NCBI RefSeq assembly: GCF_014212315.1
Contig: NZ_JACKXE010000001.1
Location: 2,108,001-2,172,000, forward strand
Source: Nocardioides luti
GTDB lineage: Bacteria; Actinomycetota; Actinomycetes; Propionibacteriales; Nocardioidaceae
Length of the DNA stretch: 64,000 nucleotides
Reading direction: 5' to 3'
Below the pieces are notes generated by a model, which made no database searches, was not told where the DNA came from, and worked only from the letters and a program-made list of their open reading frames with translations. Both the position numbers and the translations under genes were made by a program. Below are positions 45,569-55,037 of this stretch, piece after piece (the stretch's first letter is position 1; each line of letters begins with the position of its first letter).

Positions 45569-46801
45569 GCCCAGCGGGCGCGGGGCCAGCCGGGCGAGCT
45601 GGGTGACGTGGGCGGGCTCGAGCTCGTCGAGGGTGGAGACGCCGAGCAGGCGCATTGTCCGCTCGACCTGGCCCTGGAGGATCTCGATCGTGCGGTCGAC
45701 ACCCTCGCGGCCGCCGGCCATCAGGCCGTAGAGGTAGGCCCGGCCGATCAGCGTGAAGTGGGCGCCGTGCGCGAGCGCGGCCACGATGTCCTGGCCGGAC
45801 ATGATGCCGGTGTCGAGGTGCACCTCGAGGTCGGAGCCGACCTCCTTCACGACCTGCGGCAGCAGGTGGAACGGCACGGGCGCGCGGTCGAGCTGGCGGC
45901 CACCGTGGTTGGACAGGATGATCGCGTCGACGCCGGCGTCGGCGAGGCGGCGGGCGTCGTCGACGCTCTGCACGCCCTTGACCGCGACCTTGCCGGGCCA
46001 CTGGTCACGGATCCAGGCGAGGTCGTCGTAGGTCACGGTCGGGTCGAACATCGTGTCCAGCAGGTCGGCGACGGTGCCGGACCAGGCGTCGAGCGAGGCG
46101 AAGGCCAGCGGCTCGGTGGTCAGGAAGTTGATCCACCAGGCCGGCCGCGGGATCGCGTTCGCGACGGTGCGCGGGGTCAGGGTGGGCGGGATCGTCATGC
46201 CGTTGCGGACGTCGCGCAGGCGCGCGCCGGCGACGGGCACGTCGACCGTGACGAGCAGCGTGTCGAAGCCGGCCTTCGCGGCGCGGTCGACCAGCGCCAT
46301 CGAGCGGTCGCGGTCCTTCCACATGTACAGCTGGAACCAGTTGCGGCCGCCCGGGGTGGCCGCGGCGACGTCCTCGATCGAGGTGGTGCCCATCGTCGAC
46401 AGGGAGAACGGGATGCCCGCGGCCTGGGCGGCGGTCGCGCCGGCGATCTCACCCTCGGCCTGCATCATCCGGGTGAAGCCCGTGGGCGCGATGCCGAACG
46501 GCAGCGCCACCCGCTTGCCGAGGACCTCGCGGCTGGTGTCCACGTGCGAGACGTCGCGCAGGATCGCGGGGTTGAACTGCACGTCGCCGAAGGCCTCGCG
46601 GGCCCGGGCGAGCGAGATCTCGCCGTCGGCGGCGCCGTCGGTGTAGTCGAAGGCCGGCTTCGGGGTCCGCCGCTTGGCGATCCGGCGCAGGTCGTCGATG
46701 GTCAGCGCGCTCGCGAGGCGCCGCTCCTTCGGGGACAGGCTGGGCTTCTTGAACTGCAGGAGGGGTGCCAGGTCGCGCCTCGTGGGCAGCTGCCGCTTCA
46801 T
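45566..46801 (-). CDS. FMN-dependent alpha-hydroxy-acid dehydrogenase (L-lactate type)
   Basis: The 411-residue TIM-barrel flavoprotein belongs to the LldD/lactate oxidase group. It has [11 protein letters not shown] near residue 50, [22 protein letters not shown], the catalytic His in SNHGGRQLD, and the FMN-phosphate segment [17 protein letters not shown]...[10 protein letters not shown]. It should oxidise L-lactate to pyruvate. The rhamnose and fucose pathways encoded next door both produce L-lactate (or L-lactaldehyde), which gives it a clear job. The ATG follows GGAG by about seven bases. Confidence 0.88.
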   Translation of the reverse strand: MKRQLPTRRDLAPLLQFKKPSLSPKERRLASALTIDDLRRIAKRRTPKPAFDYTDGAADGEISLARAREAFGDVQFNPAILRDVSHVDTSREVLGKRVALPFGIAPTGFTRMMQAEGEIAGATAAQAAGIPFSLSTMGTTSIEDVAAATPGGRNWFQLYMWKDRDRSMALVDRAAKAGFDTLLVTVDVPVAGARLRDVRNGMTIPPTLTPRTVANAIPRPAWWINFLTTEPLAFASLDAWSGTVADLLDTMFDPTVTYDDLAWIRDQWPGKVAVKGVQSVDDARRLADAGVDAIILSNHGGRQLDRAPVPFHLLPQVVKEVGSDLEVHLDTGIMSGQDIVAALAHGAHFTLIGRAYLYGLMAGGREGVDRTIEILQGQVERTMRLLGVSTLDELEPAHVTQLARLAPRPLG

Positions 46802-46861
46802 CGCTTCACTCCATCACGTCGACGGTCGGGGTCGTCCGGGGCCTTGCATGTGACCACTCTC

Positions 46862-48349
46862 TCAGATCTTGCTCAAACGTTGTACCACGTCTCGCCACAC
46901 CGACGCCTCGCCGGTGGGCTCGAAGCGGCGTAGGGGGTGGGTACGCCGCACCAGCGCCCGCATCGCGGCCAGGTCCGGCAGGTCGACGCCGAGGGTGCGG
47001 GCCTGCACCAGCACGTTGCCCAGCGTGGAGGCCTCAGCGGGACCGGCGAGCACCGGCACCCCGCAGGCGTCGGCCGTGAGCTGGCACAGGAGGTCGTTGC
47101 GCGAGCCGCCGCCGACGACGTGCAGCACGTCGACGGTGACCCCGGCGAGCCCGGCGGCCTCGTGCAGGTGGCGGCGGTAGGCCACCGCGAGGCTGTCGAG
47201 CACGCAGCGCGCGACCTGGCCGGGCGTCTCCGGCACCGGCTCGCCCGCCGCCCGCGCGAGGGCGGCCAGGCGCGCGGGCATGCCGTGCGTCGGCCCCGTC
47301 CCGGGCGGCAGCAGGGAGGCGTCGTTGATGTCGACCACCGTGCGCAGCGGCTCCGCGGCGGCCGCGGCGGCGAGCACGGCGGGCAGGTCGGTGCCCGGCA
47401 CGCCGTCGAGCGCCCAGCCGCGCAGCGCCTCCGAGAGGACCCACAAGCCCATCACGTTCTTGAGGAAGCGGACCGTGCCGTCGACGCCGCCCTCGTTGGT
47501 GAAGTCGGCCCGCCGCGCGGCCTCGGTCAGCACCGGCTCGTCGAGCTCGAGACCGACCAGCGACCACGTGCCGCTGGAGAGGTACGCCGGGTGCGCGTGC
47601 TCGGCCGGCACGGCGACGACCGCGGAGGCCGTGTCGTGTGAGCCGACCGCGACCACGGGGACGTCCTGCGGCAGGCCGACCGAGGCGGCCACGTCGGGCA
47701 GCAGGGTGCCCACCCGGTCGCCCGCCTCCCGCAGCGGCGGGAGGATCGCGGACGGGAGGCCGACCCGCTCGGCGAGCCCGGTCGCCCAGGTGCGCGAGCG
47801 GACGTCGTACAGGCCCGTCGTGGAGGCGTTGGTCGCCTCGGCGCCGATCTCGCCGGTGAGCCAGAAGCCCAGCAGGTCGGGCAGCAGCAGCATCGTCGAC
47901 GCCTGCTCGAGCGCGGGGGTGCCGGCGGCGGCGACCAGCTGGTAGATCGTGTTGAACGGCAGCTGCTGGACCCCGGTGAGGGCATACAGCTCGGCAGCGT
48001 CGACGGTGTCGAGCACCCGCGCCGCGACCCCGTCGGTGCGGGAGTCGCGGTAGGAGAACGGGTCGCCGAGCAGCCGCTCCCCTGCGTCCAGCAGGCCGTG
48101 GTCGACCGCCCAGGAGTCGATGCCGATGCCGTCGACCGGACCCCCGGCCGCGGCCCGGCGCAGCCCCTCCAGGATCTCGCGATGCAGAGCCCGCACGTCC
48201 CAGTGCAGCGAACCCTCGACCTCGACCGCGCCGTTGGGGAAGCGGTGCACCTCGGTCAGCTCGAGCGTCTCCGGGCCGACCACGGCGACCGTCACCCGGC
48301 CCGAGGTCGCCCCGAGGTCGACCGCCACCACCCGCACGGATCCGGTCAT
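46862..48349 (-). CDS. rhaB: Rhamnulokinase
   Basis: The 495-residue FGGY-type kinase phosphorylates L-rhamnulose to rhamnulose 1-phosphate. Motifs include VDLGATSGRV near the start, GIGIDSWAVDHGLLD, YLSSGTWSLVGLEL, TNEGGVDGTVRFLKNVMGLW and VVGGGSRNDLLCQLTAD. These match rhamnulokinase rather than xylulokinase or glycerol kinase. It overlaps the aldolase gene by 4 nt as the last gene of the rhaI-rhaD-rhaB operon. Confidence 0.94.
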   Translation of the reverse strand: MTGSVRVVAVDLGATSGRVTVAVVGPETLELTEVHRFPNGAVEVEGSLHWDVRALHREILEGLRRAAAGGPVDGIGIDSWAVDHGLLDAGERLLGDPFSYRDSRTDGVAARVLDTVDAAELYALTGVQQLPFNTIYQLVAAAGTPALEQASTMLLLPDLLGFWLTGEIGAEATNASTTGLYDVRSRTWATGLAERVGLPSAILPPLREAGDRVGTLLPDVAASVGLPQDVPVVAVGSHDTASAVVAVPAEHAHPAYLSSGTWSLVGLELDEPVLTEAARRADFTNEGGVDGTVRFLKNVMGLWVLSEALRGWALDGVPGTDLPAVLAAAAAAEPLRTVVDINDASLLPPGTGPTHGMPARLAALARAAGEPVPETPGQVARCVLDSLAVAYRRHLHEAAGLAGVTVDVLHVVGGGSRNDLLCQLTADACGVPVLAGPAEASTLGNVLVQARTLGVDLPDLAAMRALVRRTHPLRRFEPTGEASVWRDVVQRLSKI

Positions 48350-50388
48350 CGCAGGAACGCTGCCGCCACGCCTGCGTCGACGGGGATGTGCAGGCCGGTG
48401 GTGTGGCTCATGTCCGGGCCGCACAGGGCGAAGACAGCGTTGGCGATGTTCTCCGGCAGCACCTCGCGCTTGAGGATCGTGCGCTGGGCGTAGAACTTGC
48501 CGAGGTCCTTCTCCTCCACGCCGTACACCGCGGCGCGGTTCGCGCCCCAGCCGCTGGCGAAGATGCCGGACCCCTGGACGACGCCGTCCGGGTTCACGCC
48601 GTTGACCTTGACGCCGTGCTCGCCGAGCTCGGCCGCCAGCAGCCGGACCTGGTGGGCCTGGTCGGCCTTGGTCGCGGAGTAGGCGATGTTGTTCGGGCCC
48701 GCGAAGATCGCGTTCTTCGAGGAGATGTAGACGATGTCGCCGCCGAGCTGCTGGTCGATCAGCACCCGCGCCGCGGCCTTGGAGACGAGGAAGGAGCCCT
48801 TGGCCATCACGTTGTGCTGGAGGTCCCAGTCCGCGGCCGTGGTGTCGAGGAGCGACTTCGACAGCGACAGCCCGGCGTTGTTCACGACCAGGTCGAGACC
48901 GCCGAAGGCGAGCACGGCCGCGTCGACCATCGCCGCCACGGCAGCCTCGTCGCTGACGTCCGCGGCCACGCCGACGGCCACGTCCGGGCCGCCGATCTCG
49001 GCCGCGGCGGCCTGCGCCTTGGCGAGGTCGAGGTCCGCGACGACGACGCAGGCCCCCTCGGCCGCGAGCCGCTTGGCGGTCGCCTTGCCGATGCCGCCGG
49101 CGGCACCGGTCACGAGCGCGATCCGGGTGGCGAGCGGCTTGGGCGCCTGCATCCGCTGGAGCTTGGCCTCCTCGAGCGCCCAGTACTCGATGCGGAACTT
49201 CTCCGCCTCGTCGATGGGGGCGTACGTCGACAGCCCCTCGGCCCCGCGCATCACGTTGATCGCGTTGACGTAGAACTCGCCGGCGACGCGGGCGGTCTGC
49301 TTGTCCTTGCCGAAGCTGAACATCCCCACGCCCGGCACCAGCACGATGAGCGGGTCCGCGCCGCGGATCGCCGGCGAGTCCGCGACGGCGTGGCGGTCGT
49401 AGTAGGCCTGGTAGTCCTCGCGGTAGGCGACGGCGAGCTCCTGCAGGCGCGCCAGGGACTCCTCGACCGTCGCGGAGGCCGGCAGGTCGAGCACCATCGG
49501 CTTGACCTTCGTGCGCAGGAAGTGGTCCGGGCACGAGGTGCCGAGCGCCGCCAGCCGCGGGTGCTCGGCCGAGGCCAGGAAGTCCAGGACCACGTCGGAG
49601 TCGGTGAAGTGGCCGACCATCGGCCGGTCCTGCGAGGCGATCCCGCGGATCGTCGCGCCCAGCCGCGCGGCCCTCTCCCGGCGCTGGTCGGCCGGCAGGG
49701 CGGCGTACCCCTCCAGCGGCGGGCCGAACGGCTCGGGCCGGGAGTGCTCGGCGATGTACGCCGCAGCGGTGTCGATGATCCAGAGCGAGGCCCGCTCGGC
49801 CTCCTCGCTGGTGTCGCCCCAGGCGGTGATGCCGTGGCCGCCGAGGACGCAGCCGACCGCCTGCGGGTTCTCCGCCTTGATCGCGGCGATGTCGAGGCCG
49901 AGCTGGAAGCCGGGGCGGCGCCACGGGACCCAGACCACGCGCTCGCCGAAGATCGTGGCGGTCAGCTCGGGACCGTCCGCGGCCGTCGCGATCGCGATGC
50001 CGGAGTCGGGGTGCAGGTGGTCGACGTGCGCGGCGTCGACGAGGCCATGCATGGCCGTGTCGATCGACGGCGCGGCGCCGCCCTTGCCGTGCAGGCAGTA
50101 GTCCAATGCCGCGACCATCTCGTCCTCGCGCTCGAGGCCGGGGTAGACGTCGACGAGCGCGCGCATCCGGTCGAGGCGCAGCACGGCCAGGCCGGACTCC
50201 TGCAGCGTGCCGAGGTCGCCGCCGGAGCCCTTGACCCAGAGCAGCTCGACCGGCTGGCCGGTGACGGGGTCGGTCTCGGTGCCCTTCGCGGAGGTGTTGC
50301 CGCCGGCGTAGTTGGTGTTCTTCGGGTCCTGGCCGAGCCGGTTGGACCGGGCGATCAGCTCGGCCGCCGTGGAGTGGGGGGTGGTCAC
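48346..50388 (-). CDS. rhaD: Bifunctional rhamnulose-1-phosphate aldolase / short-chain dehydrogenase
   Basis: The 680-residue protein joins two enzymes. The N-terminal ~400 residues are a class II aldolase with metal-binding His in VDHLHPDSG and GGHGITAWG. The C-terminal ~260 residues are an SDR with TGAAGGIGKA, NNAG and a Tyr-Lys pair in AYSATKADQ. The aldolase makes DHAP and L-lactaldehyde; the SDR oxidises lactaldehyde to lactate, as in RhaEW-type fusions. I favour GTG 50388 (VTTPHSTAAELIARSNRLG), 2 nt after the rhaI stop; ATG 50400 overlaps its ribosome site. Confidence 0.93.
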   Translation of the reverse strand: MTTPHSTAAELIARSNRLGQDPKNTNYAGGNTSAKGTETDPVTGQPVELLWVKGSGGDLGTLQESGLAVLRLDRMRALVDVYPGLEREDEMVAALDYCLHGKGGAAPSIDTAMHGLVDAAHVDHLHPDSGIAIATAADGPELTATIFGERVVWVPWRRPGFQLGLDIAAIKAENPQAVGCVLGGHGITAWGDTSEEAERASLWIIDTAAAYIAEHSRPEPFGPPLEGYAALPADQRRERAARLGATIRGIASQDRPMVGHFTDSDVVLDFLASAEHPRLAALGTSCPDHFLRTKVKPMVLDLPASATVEESLARLQELAVAYREDYQAYYDRHAVADSPAIRGADPLIVLVPGVGMFSFGKDKQTARVAGEFYVNAINVMRGAEGLSTYAPIDEAEKFRIEYWALEEAKLQRMQAPKPLATRIALVTGAAGGIGKATAKRLAAEGACVVVADLDLAKAQAAAAEIGGPDVAVGVAADVSDEAAVAAMVDAAVLAFGGLDLVVNNAGLSLSKSLLDTTAADWDLQHNVMAKGSFLVSKAAARVLIDQQLGGDIVYISSKNAIFAGPNNIAYSATKADQAHQVRLLAAELGEHGVKVNGVNPDGVVQGSGIFASGWGANRAAVYGVEEKDLGKFYAQRTILKREVLPENIANAVFALCGPDMSHTTGLHIPVDAGVAAAFLR

Positions 50389-50390
50389 GA

Positions 50391-51578
50391 TCAGTTCCAT
50401 CCTGCCTGGGTCCCGCCGACGCGGTCCGCCTCGATCTGCTGCTGGTAGCCGCTCGCCAGGTAGGCGCGCAGCGGGTTGCCGGCCAGTCCGCGCTCCTCGC
50501 GCCAGGCGGCGAGGTCGGCGCGGACGTCGGTGTAGAAGGCGTCCATGAGGACCTCGTTGGCGCCGAGCACGTCGCCCGCCTCCTGGGCCGCGCGCAGGGC
50601 GTCGGTGTCGAGCAGCAGGGCCCGTGCCGTCATCTCCTGCACGTTGAGGACCGACCGGATCTGGCCGGGGATCTTGTCCTCGATGTTGTGGCACTGGTCG
50701 AGCATGAAGGCGACCTGGCTCTGCCCGTCGGGGTTGGCCGGCCCGAACCCGCCGCCGCGGATCACCTCGACCATGATCCGGAAGAGCTGGAAGGGATCGG
50801 CCGCGCCGACGATCAGGTCGTCGTCGGCGTAGAAGCGGCTGTTGAAGTCGAAGGAGCCGAGCTTCCCGAGCCGCAGCAGCTGGGCGACGATGAACTCGAT
50901 GTTCGTGCCGGGCGCGTGGTGGCCGGTGTCGAGGCAGACCATGGCGCGCTCCCCGAGGGCGGCCACCTGGACGTACGACGTGCCCCAGTCCGGGACGTCG
51001 GTGTGGTAGAACGCCGGCTCGAAGAACTTGTACTCGAGCACCAGCCGCTGGTCCTCGTCGAGGGCGTCGTAGATCGTCCGCAGGCTCTCGGCCAGCCGGT
51101 CCTGGCGGCCGCGCATGTCGCCCTGGCCGGGGTAGTTGGTGCCCTCCGCCAGCCAGATCTTGAGGTCGCGCGACCCCGTCGCCCGCATCACGTCGATGCA
51201 CGCGAGGTGGTGGTCGACCGCCTTGCGCCGGACTCGCGGGTCGGTGTGCGTCAGGGCGCCGAGCTTGTAGTCGTCGTCCTGGAAGGTGTTGCTGTTGATC
51301 GTCCCGAGGCCGACGCCGAGGTCCTCGGCGTACCTCCGCAGCGCGGCGAAGTCGTCGACGAGGTCCCACGGGATGTGAAGGGACACCAGCGGCGCCAGCC
51401 CGGTGAACCGGTGCACCGTGGCCGCGTCCGCGATCTTCTCCTCGACGGTGCGCGGCGTGCCGGCCGAGCCGAACACCTTGAAGCGGGTGCCCGAGTTGCC
51501 GTAGGCCCAGGAGGGAACCTCGATGGCCTGGCCCTCCAGGAGCGGGGCGATCTCGCCGAAGCGGGTGGTGCTGGTCAT
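50391..51578 (-). CDS. rhaI: L-rhamnose isomerase
   Basis: The 395-residue TIM-barrel isomerase converts L-rhamnose to L-rhamnulose. It has the metal-site segments KIWLAEGTNYPGQGD, VLEYKFFEPAFYHTD, CLDTGHHAPGTN and FDFNSRFYADDDL. It matches the Pseudomonas/actinobacterial RhaI group rather than E. coli RhaA. The ATG has GAGGA seven bases upstream. The palindromic operator TGAAACGTTTCA lies 22 bp before it, so the operon should be repressed by the divergent LacI protein until rhamnose or a product appears. Confidence 0.94.
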   Translation of the reverse strand: MTSTTRFGEIAPLLEGQAIEVPSWAYGNSGTRFKVFGSAGTPRTVEEKIADAATVHRFTGLAPLVSLHIPWDLVDDFAALRRYAEDLGVGLGTINSNTFQDDDYKLGALTHTDPRVRRKAVDHHLACIDVMRATGSRDLKIWLAEGTNYPGQGDMRGRQDRLAESLRTIYDALDEDQRLVLEYKFFEPAFYHTDVPDWGTSYVQVAALGERAMVCLDTGHHAPGTNIEFIVAQLLRLGKLGSFDFNSRFYADDDLIVGAADPFQLFRIMVEVIRGGGFGPANPDGQSQVAFMLDQCHNIEDKIPGQIRSVLNVQEMTARALLLDTDALRAAQEAGDVLGANEVLMDAFYTDVRADLAAWREERGLAGNPLRAYLASGYQQQIEADRVGGTQAGWN

Positions 51579-51600
51579 GACGCGTCCTCGCGGCTAGGAT

Positions 51601-51612
51601 TGAAACGTTTCA
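51601..51612. promoter_or_regulatory. LacI-family operator
   Basis: TGAAACGTTTCA is a perfect 12-bp palindrome with the central CG step typical of LacI-family sites. It lies between rhaI and the divergent lacI gene, 22 bp from rhaI and 82 bp from the regulator's start, so it can control both. I saw no second full copy in the window. Confidence 0.8.
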
Positions 51613-51694
51613 CCAGTCTCGGTCCTGCCGCGGCGCGGGTCAAGGGCGACCGACCCACGCCGCGGCTGATACCACCCATGCGTCAGGAGGAGCC

Positions 51695-52723
51695 GTGCCC
51701 GGACGACCCGCCCGGCGGCGTACGTCGGTCACGGACGTCGCCGCCGCCGCCGGCGTCTCCCTGGGCACCGTCTCGAACGTCCTGAACCGGCCCGAGCGCG
51801 TCAGCGCCGCCACCCGGGAGCGCGTCGAGCGAGCCATGGTCGAGCTCGGCTTCGTGCGCAACGAGGGCGCCCGGGCGCTGCGCGCCGGTCAGAGCCGCAC
51901 GATCGCCTACGTCATGCTCGACGCCGGCAACCCGTTCTTCACCGACGTCGCCCAGGGCATCGAGGACGCCGCCGAGGCGGCCGACCTGTCGCTGTTCCTC
52001 TGCAACAGCGACAACCGGCCCGACCGCGAGGCCAAGCACCTCGCCCACCTCCAGCAGCAGCGGGTGCAGGGCATCCTGGTCACGCCCGTCGACCCCGGGG
52101 CCGACGTGCTCGACACCATCGCCCGGCACGGCACCCCGCTGGTGATCGTGGACCGGATCCGGCACGACGGGGCCTTCTGCTCGGTCGCCGTGGACGACGT
52201 GCTGGGCGGCCGCCTCGCGGTCGAGCACCTCGTCGACCGCGGGCACCGCCGGGTGGCCTTCGTCGGCGGCCCGCTGTCGATCGGGCAGGTGCGCGACCGG
52301 TACGACGGCGCGCTGGCGGCCTGGACCGACGCCGGCCTGCCGCCCGAGGACCTGGTGGTCGTCCCCACCCGCACGCTGACCGTGGCGGAGGGTCGCTCCG
52401 CGGGCGAGCAGCTGGCCGCCCTGCCCGGACCCCGCCGCCCGACGGCGGCGTTCTGCGCGAACGACCTGCTCGCGCTCGGCCTGCTCCAGCAGTCGACCGG
52501 GTCGGGCCGCCGGGTCCCGGGCGAGCTCGCGATCGTCGGCTACGACGACATCGAGTTCGCGGCGGCCGCGGCCGTCCCGCTCACCTCGGTCCGCCAGCCC
52601 CGCCAGGAGCTCGGCGCGATGGCCGCCGACCTGGTGCTCGACGAGGCCACCAACCCGGCCCACGCGCACCGGCAGGTCACCTTCACCCCCGAGCTCGTCG
52701 CCCGGGCGTCGACGCTGGGGTGA
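51695..52723 (+). CDS. LacI-family transcriptional regulator of rhamnose genes
   Basis: The 342-residue protein has an N-terminal LacI helix-turn-helix (TSVTDVAAAAGVSLGTVSNVLN, residues ~10-31), a hinge (LRAGQSRTIAYVML) and a periplasmic-binding-protein-like sensor domain with GYDDIEFAAAA. AGGAGG sits before the GTG at 51695. It is divergent from rhaI with the operator between them, so it most likely represses the rhaIDB operon and itself. The effector is probably rhamnose or a pathway intermediate (inference). Confidence 0.9.
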   Translation: MPGRPARRRTSVTDVAAAAGVSLGTVSNVLNRPERVSAATRERVERAMVELGFVRNEGARALRAGQSRTIAYVMLDAGNPFFTDVAQGIEDAAEAADLSLFLCNSDNRPDREAKHLAHLQQQRVQGILVTPVDPGADVLDTIARHGTPLVIVDRIRHDGAFCSVAVDDVLGGRLAVEHLVDRGHRRVAFVGGPLSIGQVRDRYDGALAAWTDAGLPPEDLVVVPTRTLTVAEGRSAGEQLAALPGPRRPTAAFCANDLLALGLLQQSTGSGRRVPGELAIVGYDDIEFAAAAAVPLTSVRQPRQELGAMAADLVLDEATNPAHAHRQVTFTPELVARASTLG

Positions 52724-52741
52724 ACGGGGCCGCACGGCGCC

Positions 52742-52811
52742 TGTAACGCGGTGTCCACGTCACTGGTGCGGTGCTGCAGCACGCTCCTGGCTACGTGGAC
52801 ACCGCGTTACA
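52742..52811. repeat. 70-bp hairpin repeat, copy 2
   Basis: Perfect 19-nt arms (52742-52760 and 52793-52811) and a 32-bp loop. Nearly identical to 39306-39375 outside the loop. The right arm supplies the TAA stop of the amidohydrolase gene. Confidence 0.85.
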
Positions 52812-53685
52812 GCCGGGTCGCGGCGTCCAGCAGGCCCGCGTCGAGCCGGTAGAACGACGTGGCGGTCCCGGCGAGCACCTGCTCGCGGTCGGCGGCGTCG
52901 AGGCCGAGACCGTCGAGCACCTCCATCAGCCCGGCGAAGACGCGGTCGTAGCCACCCGCGGCGACCGAGATCGGCCAGTCCCCGCCGTACATCAGGCGGG
53001 CGGGGCCGAAGAGCTCGAGCGCCCGTTCGACGAACGGCCGGACGCCGTCGGGGGTCCAGGTGTCCATCGCGTCGCCGGGGTAGAGCCCCGAGACCTTCGC
53101 GACGACCTGCGGGCTCTCCGCGGCCGCGGCGACCAGGCTCCACCACGGCTCGCGGTCGTCCGCGGACGCCCCGACCGGCGGCTTGGCCAGGTGGTCGATC
53201 ACGATCCGCAGGTCCGGGTGCCGCTCGCAGAGCGTCGGCACGTGCTCGAGGTGGCGCGGCAGCACCGCGACGTAGTCGAAGGTGACCCCCGCGGCCGCGA
53301 GGACGCCGAGCCCCTCGTCGACCTCGGGGCGCAGGATCCAGTCCGGGTCGGGCAGGTCGTGGATCAGGTTGCGCACCCCGACGACCCGCGGGTCCGCCCG
53401 GAGCGCCGCGAGCCGCGCGGCCGCCTCGTCGGGCCGCTCGAGCGGGACGTACACCACGATCCCGACGACCTCCGGGTGCTCGTCGGCGACGGCCCGCATC
53501 AGGTCGGTGTCGGCGTCGTTGTCGGCCGACTGCACCATCACGGTCGCCCCGACGCCCGCGCGGGCCAGCTGCGGCGCCAGCTCCTCGAAGGTGAAGGTGC
53601 GGTTCCACTGCGGGACGTGCTCGCCGAGCCAGGGGTACGGCGCCCGCTCGAGGTCCCACACGTGCTGGTGGGCGTCGATGATCAT
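52807..53685 (-). CDS. L-fuconolactonase-type amidohydrolase
   Basis: The 292-residue metal-dependent TIM-barrel hydrolase has the HxH start motif (IIDAHQHVWD), VVIDHLAKPPV and the late MYGGDWPIS. These fit the amidohydrolase_2 group that opens L-fucono-lactone or related sugar lactones. In this operon it would convert L-fuconolactone to L-fuconate. It is the last gene of the operon, 11 nt after the fuconate dehydratase. Its TAA lies in the 70-bp hairpin repeat. Confidence 0.87.
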   Translation of the reverse strand: MIIDAHQHVWDLERAPYPWLGEHVPQWNRTFTFEELAPQLARAGVGATVMVQSADNDADTDLMRAVADEHPEVVGIVVYVPLERPDEAAARLAALRADPRVVGVRNLIHDLPDPDWILRPEVDEGLGVLAAAGVTFDYVAVLPRHLEHVPTLCERHPDLRIVIDHLAKPPVGASADDREPWWSLVAAAAESPQVVAKVSGLYPGDAMDTWTPDGVRPFVERALELFGPARLMYGGDWPISVAAGGYDRVFAGLMEVLDGLGLDAADREQVLAGTATSFYRLDAGLLDAATRL

Positions 53686-53696
53686 GCGTGGTCCCC

Positions 53697-55037
53697 TCAG
53701 ACGGCGGCGGGAGCGGCGGCACCGACGGGGCCGCCCGGGTGCCGGGTGGCCCAGTAGGAACCGTCGGGATAGGTGTACTCCGCCACGGACGCCGCGTGCA
53801 TCTCGGCGGAGTAGCCCGGCAGCGACGGCAGCCGGTAGGCGCCGTCCTCCACGATGCACGGGTCGGTGAAGTGCTCGTGCAGGTGGTCGACGTACTCCGT
53901 CACGCGGTTCTCCACCGTGCCCGAGACCGCCACGTAGTCGAAGACCGACAGGTGCTGCACGAGCTCGCACAGGCCGACGCCGCCGGCGTGCGGGCACACC
54001 GGGACGTCGAACTTCTTGGCCATCAGGTAGACCGCGACGATCTCGTTGATGCTCGCCAGCCGTGCGGAGTCGAGCTGGCAGAAGTCGATCGCCCCGGCCT
54101 GGAACATCTGCTTGAAGAGCACCCGGTTCATCCCGTGCTCGCCCGTCGCCACGCCGATCGGCGCGACGGCACGGCGTACGGCGGCGTGCCCGAGCACGTC
54201 GTCGGGGCTGGTCGGCTCCTCGATCCAGAGCGGGTCGAACTGGGCGAGCTCCTTGACCCAGGCGATCGCCTGCGGGACGTCCCAGACCTGGTTGGCGTCG
54301 ATCATCAGGTGCACGTCCGGGCCGATCACCTCGCGCGCGATCGAGCAGCGGCGGATGTCGTCCTCGAGGTTGGCCCCGACCTTGAGCTTGATGTGGCTGT
54401 AGCCGCTCGCGACCGCCTCGGCGCACAGCCGGCGCAGCTTGTCGTCGGAGTAGCCGAGCCAGCCGGCCGAGGTGGTGTAGCAGGGGTAGCCGGTCTCCTC
54501 GAGCGTCGCGATCCGCTCGGCGCGCGTGGGCGCGAGCTCGGTCAGCAGCGCGACCGCCTCGTCGCGGGTCAGGACGTCGGAGAGGTAGGTCAGGTCCGTG
54601 GCGTCCACAAGCTCCTCGGGCGTCATGTCGACCAGCAGCCGCCACAGCGGCTTGCCGGCGGCGCGGGCGGCGAGGTCCCACACGGCGTTCATCACGGCCG
54701 CCAGCGCGAGGTGCTCGACGCCCTTGTCCGGGCCGAGCCAGCGCATCTGCGAGTCGGACTTGAGGTCGCGGTACGTCGCCCCGAGGTCGCCCACCACGGT
54801 GGCCACGTCGCGCCCGACGAGCGGGGCGGCGCGGTGCTCGGCGGCCAGGCAGCAGACGTCGTTGCCCCGCCCGATGGTGAACGTGAAGCCGAAGCCGGAC
54901 AGCTCGGGGTCGTCGGTGCGGAGCGCGACGTAGGTCGCGGAGTAGTCCCCGTCCTTGTTCATCGCGTCCGAGCCGTCCATCGACAGCGAGGTGGGGAACC
55001 GGACGTCGCTGATCTCGACGGCGGTGATGCGGGTCAT
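53697..55037 (-). CDS. L-fuconate dehydratase (enolase superfamily)
   Basis: The 446-residue protein matches the L-fuconate dehydratase group. It has [20 protein letters not shown] near the start, the KxK acid/base ([14 protein letters not shown]), metal ligands in [20 protein letters not shown] and [14 protein letters not shown], and [14 protein letters not shown]. It removes water from L-fuconate to give 2-keto-3-deoxy-L-fuconate. ATGA-type overlap (4 nt) couples it to the aldo/keto reductase upstream. Confidence 0.93.
   Translation of the reverse strand: MTRITAVEISDVRFPTSLSMDGSDAMNKDGDYSATYVALRTDDPELSGFGFTFTIGRGNDVCCLAAEHRAAPLVGRDVATVVGDLGATYRDLKSDSQMRWLGPDKGVEHLALAAVMNAVWDLAARAAGKPLWRLLVDMTPEELVDATDLTYLSDVLTRDEAVALLTELAPTRAERIATLEETGYPCYTTSAGWLGYSDDKLRRLCAEAVASGYSHIKLKVGANLEDDIRRCSIAREVIGPDVHLMIDANQVWDVPQAIAWVKELAQFDPLWIEEPTSPDDVLGHAAVRRAVAPIGVATGEHGMNRVLFKQMFQAGAIDFCQLDSARLASINEIVAVYLMAKKFDVPVCPHAGGVGLCELVQHLSVFDYVAVSGTVENRVTEYVDHLHEHFTDPCIVEDGAYRLPSLPGYSAEMHAASVAEYTYPDGSYWATRHPGGPVGAAAPAAV

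Noticed and set aside
46874-46882. CAAACGTTG as a possible second LacI operator
   Set aside because: It lies inside the end of rhaB, lacks the TGA/TCA outer bases of the 51601 site, and has no promoter nearby.
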